From Streptosporangium sandarakinum (GTDB taxonomy: Bacteria; Actinomycetota; Actinomycetes; Streptosporangiales; Streptosporangiaceae): a stretch of DNA of 64,000 bases. The notes under the pieces were generated by a model. The model was not told where the DNA came from, did not search any database, and worked only from the letters and a program-made list of their open reading frames with translations. The stretch covers positions 1,364,001 to 1,428,000 of the forward strand of contig NZ_JACCCO010000001.1 of the NCBI RefSeq assembly GCF_013409935.1. Reading direction: 5' to 3'. Shown here piece after piece: positions 60,209-64,000 of the stretch (position 1 is its first letter; every line of letters begins with the position of its first letter). Made by a program: the position numbers and the translations under genes.

Positions 60209-60609
60209 GCAGCAGGCGCGATGCCGTACACGCCGTCCTTCGCAGCAGCGAGGGTTTCCGCAGTGCCCAGGACGTGTACGCCGAGATGCGCGCGCAGGGC
60301 GCGAAGATCGGCCTGACCACGGTCTACCGGGCGCTGCAGAACCTCGCCGACGGCGGTCAGGTCGACATGCTCCGGACGGACGACGGGGAGTCCGTCTACC
60401 GCGCCTGCGCCAGCGGTGACCATCATCACCATCTGGTCTGCCGCGTCTGCGGGCGGACGGTCGAGGTGGCCGGGCCCGTGGTGGAGCGGTGGGCCGAGGC
60501 GGTCGGGGCCGAGCACGGCTTCACCGAGGTCACCCACACGGTCGAGGTCTTCGGCACCTGCGGCTCCTGCTCGGCGGCGAAGGCCGCCGGAACGGCGGCC
60601 CGCTCCTGA
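60205..60609 (+). CDS. zur: Zinc uptake regulator, Fur family
   Basis: 134 residues. Winged helix (FRSAQDVYAEMRAQGAKIGLTTVYRALQNLADGGQVDML), metal-sensing segment GDHHHHLVCRVCGRTVEV with the CXXC structural zinc site and a second pair CGSC near the C-terminus. Zn-bound Zur represses the operon through the box at 57553. Confidence 0.94.
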   Translation: MSSRRDAVHAVLRSSEGFRSAQDVYAEMRAQGAKIGLTTVYRALQNLADGGQVDMLRTDDGESVYRACASGDHHHHLVCRVCGRTVEVAGPVVERWAEAVGAEHGFTEVTHTVEVFGTCGSCSAAKAAGTAARS

Positions 60610-60725
60610 CCGGCCCGCGGCGTCCGTCCGTGAGATGCCCCCGCGGGGCCGTTCCCGGGATACGCTTCCGAAACGGCCGGTCGCCGTGCGCGTTCCCGCG
60701 AAAACCACATATAACAGGGGTCAAC

Positions 60726-61274
60726 ATGCCATTCGCCCATGACATGCTGTGCTCACTCGCCACCATGATCGATCTGATCAACACCTCTCCCTCCGTCAAC
60801 GGCGAGGAGGGGCTGGGCGACCTGCGGGCGCTCGGCGAGTTCGTGGAACGTCAGCAGGTGAGCAACGTGGGCAGGCTGCGGGCCACCGACCTGACCGAGG
60901 TCCGGGCCCTGCGCGAGTCCTTCCACCGGGTCATCGTCGCCCCCGACCGGGCCACCGTGATCATCCGGCTGAACACGCTGCTGGGCGGCACCAGGATCAC
61001 CCCCACCCTGGCCGAGCACGACGGCCACCCCCTGCACATCCACTACTTCGCGCCGGGCGCGTCGCTCGCCGAGCGGCTGTCGGCCGACCTCGGCGTCGCC
61101 CTGGCCCACCTGCTCGTCGAGGACGAGTGGGAGCGCCTGCGGAGCTGCTCGGCCCCCGACTGCGACCACTTCTTCCTGGACGAGTCGCGCAACCGCTCGC
61201 GCGTCTACTGCGACAGCCGCACCTGCGGCAACCGCATGCACGTCGCCGCCTACCGCGCCCGCCGCCGCGCCTGA
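60726..61274 (+). CDS. CGNR zinc-finger (ABATE domain) protein
   Basis: 182 residues from the ATG at 60726. N-terminal ABATE-type helical domain, C-terminal zinc finger CSAPDCDHFFLDESRNRSRVYCDSRTCGNRMHVAAYRARRR with the CGNR motif. Predicted DNA-binding stress regulators; function unproven. 117 bp after zur, possibly co-transcribed. Confidence 0.88.
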   Translation: MPFAHDMLCSLATMIDLINTSPSVNGEEGLGDLRALGEFVERQQVSNVGRLRATDLTEVRALRESFHRVIVAPDRATVIIRLNTLLGGTRITPTLAEHDGHPLHIHYFAPGASLAERLSADLGVALAHLLVEDEWERLRSCSAPDCDHFFLDESRNRSRVYCDSRTCGNRMHVAAYRARRRA

Positions 61275-61287
61275 GCCCCGTCCGCGT

Positions 61288-61313
61288 GACGCCGGGCCCG
61301 GCGGCCCGGCGTC
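61288..61313. terminator. Bidirectional terminator between CGNR gene and uppS
   Basis: GACGCCGGGCC (61288-61298) and GGCCCGGCGTC (61303-61313), perfect 11-bp stem with loop CGGC, between two convergent stop codons. Confidence 0.75.
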
Positions 61314-61325
61314 AGGCGCACGATG

Positions 61326-62105
61326 TCAGCGGGAGACCTCGTTGGGCACCGCTCCGCCGTACCGGCGGTCGCGCTTGGCGTAGGTCTCGCACGCCTCCCA
61401 CAGGTCGCGGCGGTCGAAGTCGGGCCACAGGCGGTTGAGGAAGACCATCTCGGCGTAGGCGCTCTGCCAGAGCAGGAAGTTGGAGGTGCGCTGCTCGCCG
61501 GAGGAGCGCACGAACAGGTCGACGTCGGGGATCTCCGGCTCGTCGAGGTAGCGGGCGAAGGTCGACTCCTTGACCCGGTCGGGCTTGACGCGCCCGGCGG
61601 CGATGTCGGCGGCCAGGCGGACCGCGGCGTCCACGATCTCGGCGCGGCCGCCGTAGTTGACGCAGAACTGCAGGGTCAGGGTGGAGTTGCGCTCGGTCAT
61701 CCGCTCGGCGTCCTGCAGCTCGCCGATGACGCTCTTCCACAGCCGTCCGGGGCGGCCCGCCCAGCGGACCCGCACGCCCATCGCGTGGAGCTGGTCGCGG
61801 CGGCGGCGGATGACGTCGCGGTTGAAGCCCATCAGGAAGCGCACCTCGTCCGGGGAGCGCTTCCAGTTCTCGGTGGAGAAGGCGTACGCCGACAGGTAGG
61901 GGACGCCCAGCTCGATGGCGCCCTCGATCACGTCGAAGAGCGACGCCTCGCCCGCCTTGTGGCCCTCGGTGCGCGGCAGCCCGCGCTGCTTGGCCCACCG
62001 GCCGTTGCCGTCCATCACGATCGCCACGTGCCGGGGCACCAGGTCGCGCGGAATGGGGGGCGGGACGGCTCCGGAGGGGTGCGGTGCCGGTGGGCGGACG
62101 TTCAC
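61326..62105 (-). CDS. uppS: Isoprenyl (undecaprenyl/decaprenyl) diphosphate synthase
   Basis: 259 residues from a GTG at 62105 overlapping the recO stop. cis-prenyltransferase motifs: [28 protein letters not shown] (catalytic Asp), [60 protein letters not shown]. Makes the long-chain polyprenyl carrier for cell-wall synthesis. recO-uppS pairing is normal in actinobacteria. Confidence 0.95.
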   Translation of the reverse strand: MNVRPPAPHPSGAVPPPIPRDLVPRHVAIVMDGNGRWAKQRGLPRTEGHKAGEASLFDVIEGAIELGVPYLSAYAFSTENWKRSPDEVRFLMGFNRDVIRRRRDQLHAMGVRVRWAGRPGRLWKSVIGELQDAERMTERNSTLTLQFCVNYGGRAEIVDAAVRLAADIAAGRVKPDRVKESTFARYLDEPEIPDVDLFVRSSGEQRTSNFLLWQSAYAEMVFLNRLWPDFDRRDLWEACETYAKRDRRYGGAVPNEVSR

Positions 62106-62839
62106 GAGGCGGGCTCCCTTTCTACGTGTCGAAGAGAGCGTATTCCGTGTTCGAGGTGCCATTGGAGATACGCGGCCACCAGGCCGCTGCACTCGGCGCG
62201 GTGGCGCCCCTCGGAGGCGTCCGCGGTCGCCCAGTCGCCCTTGAGCAGCGCGCTCATCAGGGCGATGGTCTCCCCCGCGGGTACGGCGGAACCGGCCGGG
62301 CGGCACGCGCCGCACACCACTCCCCCGGCCACGATGGCGAACGCCCGCACCGCGGGGGCCTTGCACCGGGCGCACGCCTCCAGGGCCGGGGCGTAGCCGG
62401 CGACGGCCAGCGAGCGCAGGAAGTAGGCGTCGAGCACCAGCCTGGGCTCGTGCCCGCCGGAGCCGAGCGTGCGCAGGCCGCCGACCAGCAGCAGGAACTG
62501 GCGGAGCGCGGGCTCCTTCTCCCCCATGATCAGCCGGTCGGCGGTCTCCAGCATCGCGCTGCCCGCGGTGTAGCGGGGGTAGTCGTGGACGAGCGCCTCG
62601 CCGTACGGGTGGATCGTCTCGGCCTGGGTGATCACATCGAGGGTGCGGCCGTTGTGCAGCTGGAGGTCGACGTGGGTGAACGGCTCCAGCCGGGCGCCGA
62701 AGCGGGACATGGTGCGCCGGACGCCCTTGGCGACGCCGCGGATCTTGCCGGTGCGCCTGGTCAGCACGGTGACGATGCGGTCGGCCTCGCCCAGCTTGTG
62801 GGTGCGCAGCACGATGCCCTCGTCACGGTACAGACTCAC
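62102..62839 (-). CDS. recO: DNA repair protein RecO
   Basis: 245 residues: [54 protein letters not shown] is the OB-fold start. The zinc-binding CARCKAP...[10 protein letters not shown] lies near residue 150. Mediates RecA loading in gap repair and annealing. Confidence 0.95.
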   Translation of the reverse strand: MSLYRDEGIVLRTHKLGEADRIVTVLTRRTGKIRGVAKGVRRTMSRFGARLEPFTHVDLQLHNGRTLDVITQAETIHPYGEALVHDYPRYTAGSAMLETADRLIMGEKEPALRQFLLLVGGLRTLGSGGHEPRLVLDAYFLRSLAVAGYAPALEACARCKAPAVRAFAIVAGGVVCGACRPAGSAVPAGETIALMSALLKGDWATADASEGRHRAECSGLVAAYLQWHLEHGIRSLRHVEREPAS

Positions 62840-63003
62840 CGGATCAGTTTAGTGCGGTGACCGGGACGAAAGGCCGTTTTACCCGGTCCACCGGCACGGA
62901 ACGATCACGAGTGCGCGTTGTTCACCCGAAACTAACTAAACTTTGGCTCTCGGCGAACCCCCCGCCTTGATGTTCCACCCCCGCCCCCGCACGAAAGGGT
63001 GCC

Positions 63004-64000
63004 ATGCCCCGCGTGGTCCTGCTGGGTTCATCGCCCGGCCACGATGACGTCCCCGGCCAGCCGGCGCCGCCCGCCGCGCTGACGCTGCCCGCGCTCCCCG
63101 GCTGCCCCACGGTGATCGGCAAGCTGCACGGACAGCTCGCCTCCCTCGACCCGGCGCCGGTGACGATCGCCCGCGTCGCCGACGCGCCGGCCTACCGCGG
63201 CTTCCCCGGCACGCTCGTCGAGACCGCGGATCTGGCCGGCGACCTGCGCGCCCTGGCCGACGCGGTCGAGGACAGCGAGGAGAACCTGCTGATCCTCCCG
63301 TCCAACTCGCTGATCCACGACGAGCTGATCTACCAGATCACCAAGTCGAAGCGCGGCGCGCTGGCGCTGATCGCCAAGGAGCCCCGCGAGGACCGCGAGG
63401 AGGACGAGAACGGCGACCTCATCGTCCCGGACATCCCGATCAGCGAGGCCGAGCCGGAGATCGGCGATCGGGTGTACGAGGGCCTGCCGGTCCGGCTGCG
63501 CGCCGCCAGGTCCCGGATCATCTCCGTCGGCTCGGCGTTCCACGCGGTGACCCGGCCCAACGCCATCGCGCTCGGCCCGCTGCACCTGCACCGCAAGCAC
63601 GCGCCCGCTCTGGCCGAGGCCGCCCGCGAGCTGGCGGACATGGCCCACCTGTTCGGCCCCGAGGACGACCTGGTCCAGCTCCTGGTCCTGGGCCTGGTAC
63701 GGCGGGGCGTCTCGGTCGGCATCCGAGGCCGCCGCGACCTGTTCTTCCGCCGGGTCACCTCGCCCGAGCAGGCCGACGAGGCCGTGGCCGAGATGGCGAC
63801 CTTCGACGAGGACCGCGCCCGGCTGAACAACGCGGTCAAGGGCGCCGACGGCTTCTTCACCACCTTCTTCGTCAGCACCTACTCGCGGTTCATCGCCCGC
63901 TGGGCGGCCCGGCGCGGGCTCACCCCGAACCAGGTCACGCTGATCTCGATCGCCCTGGGCGTGGCGTCGGCGGCGTGCTTCGCCACCGGCGCGCGGGCCG
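63004..64000 (+). CDS. CDP-alcohol phosphatidyltransferase family protein (3' end outside window)
   Basis: 332 codons are visible from the ATG at 63004 (GAAAGGG upstream). Residues 1-270 form a soluble N-terminal domain, and from about residue 283 the membrane part begins (GFFTTFFVSTYSRFIARWAARRGLTPNQVTLISIALGVASAACFA), the characteristic entry of this family. The D-x2-DG-x2-AR active-site motif would lie beyond the window. The extended N-terminal domain suggests an inositol-phosphate/alcohol transferase of actinobacterial type rather than a plain PgsA. Confidence 0.8.
   Translation, partial: MPRVVLLGSSPGHDDVPGQPAPPAALTLPALPGCPTVIGKLHGQLASLDPAPVTIARVADAPAYRGFPGTLVETADLAGDLRALADAVEDSEENLLILPSNSLIHDELIYQITKSKRGALALIAKEPREDREEDENGDLIVPDIPISEAEPEIGDRVYEGLPVRLRAARSRIISVGSAFHAVTRPNAIALGPLHLHRKHAPALAEAARELADMAHLFGPEDDLVQLLVLGLVRRGVSVGIRGRRDLFFRRVTSPEQADEAVAEMATFDEDRARLNNAVKGADGFFTTFFVSTYSRFIARWAARRGLTPNQVTLISIALGVASAACFATGARA

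Overview
The window is a stretch of chromosome from a very GC-rich actinomycete. The gene set points to Streptosporangiales (Streptosporangium/Nonomuraea/Microbispora-like) rather than a specific genus: an actinobacterial narGHJI operon, a primary-type sigma factor gene beside dnaG, single-chain glycyl-tRNA synthetase, DUF6703 and CGNR proteins, an F420 reductase-like gene, and many GTG starts with ATGA/GTGA coupling. This placement is inference from gene content; no marker was searched against a database.

Layout. 1-4.7 kb: the end of a PEP-utilizing enzyme, a secreted zinc peptidase, and a PucR regulator next to a D-amino-acid-dehydrogenase-type oxidoreductase. 4.9-13.9 kb: a nitrate respiration block (narK-narG-narH-narJ-narI, tightly coupled) preceded by a DosR/DevR-type dormancy box, then a separate second narJ-like gene with its own pair of boxes 21 bp apart. 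13.9-20.4 kb: a decayed GH12/CBM2 cellulase, a Nudix fusion, a secreted cyclophilin, a macrodomain and a NADAR protein (both ADP-ribose chemistry), and a secreted 5'-nucleotidase. 20.6-24.1 kb: a TetR/MFS pair with shared operator-like sites, a small membrane protein and an F420/NADP-type reductase.

24.3-28.1 kb is the most interesting part. A previously uncalled 53-residue, four-cysteine peptide gene (24343-24504, minus) has its own promoter, ribosome binding site and terminator. It lies just downstream of an operon encoding a MauE-like membrane redox protein, a TlpA-like thioredoxin (CEVC), an ABC exporter and an S26 signal peptidase. Together they look like a disulfide-peptide maturation and export cassette.

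28.5-49.4 kb is mixed: DUF1992, a large secreted subtilase with a divergent regulator, LysR/MFS, methyltransferase, GNAT, a secreted trypsin-fold protein with a 61-bp tandem duplication at its 3' end, an IS5 remnant, tRNA-Met(CAT), galK, DUF402, enoyl-CoA hydratase, PaiB, tRNA-Asn(GTT), a GH63 glucosylglycerate hydrolase-like enzyme, a sigma factor and dnaG. 49.6-64 kb is mostly housekeeping: an M23-like lipoprotein, dgt, ppdK (with a 34-bp near-perfect palindrome upstream), glyS, the znuACB-zur operon with a Zur box, uppS, recO and the start of a CDP-alcohol phosphatidyltransferase.

A recurrent feature is tandem duplication at gene boundaries. Short repeats span or abut stop codons at about 4.7, 15.2, 25.1, 33.2 and 38.8 kb, and a similar in-frame repeat forms the end of narH.
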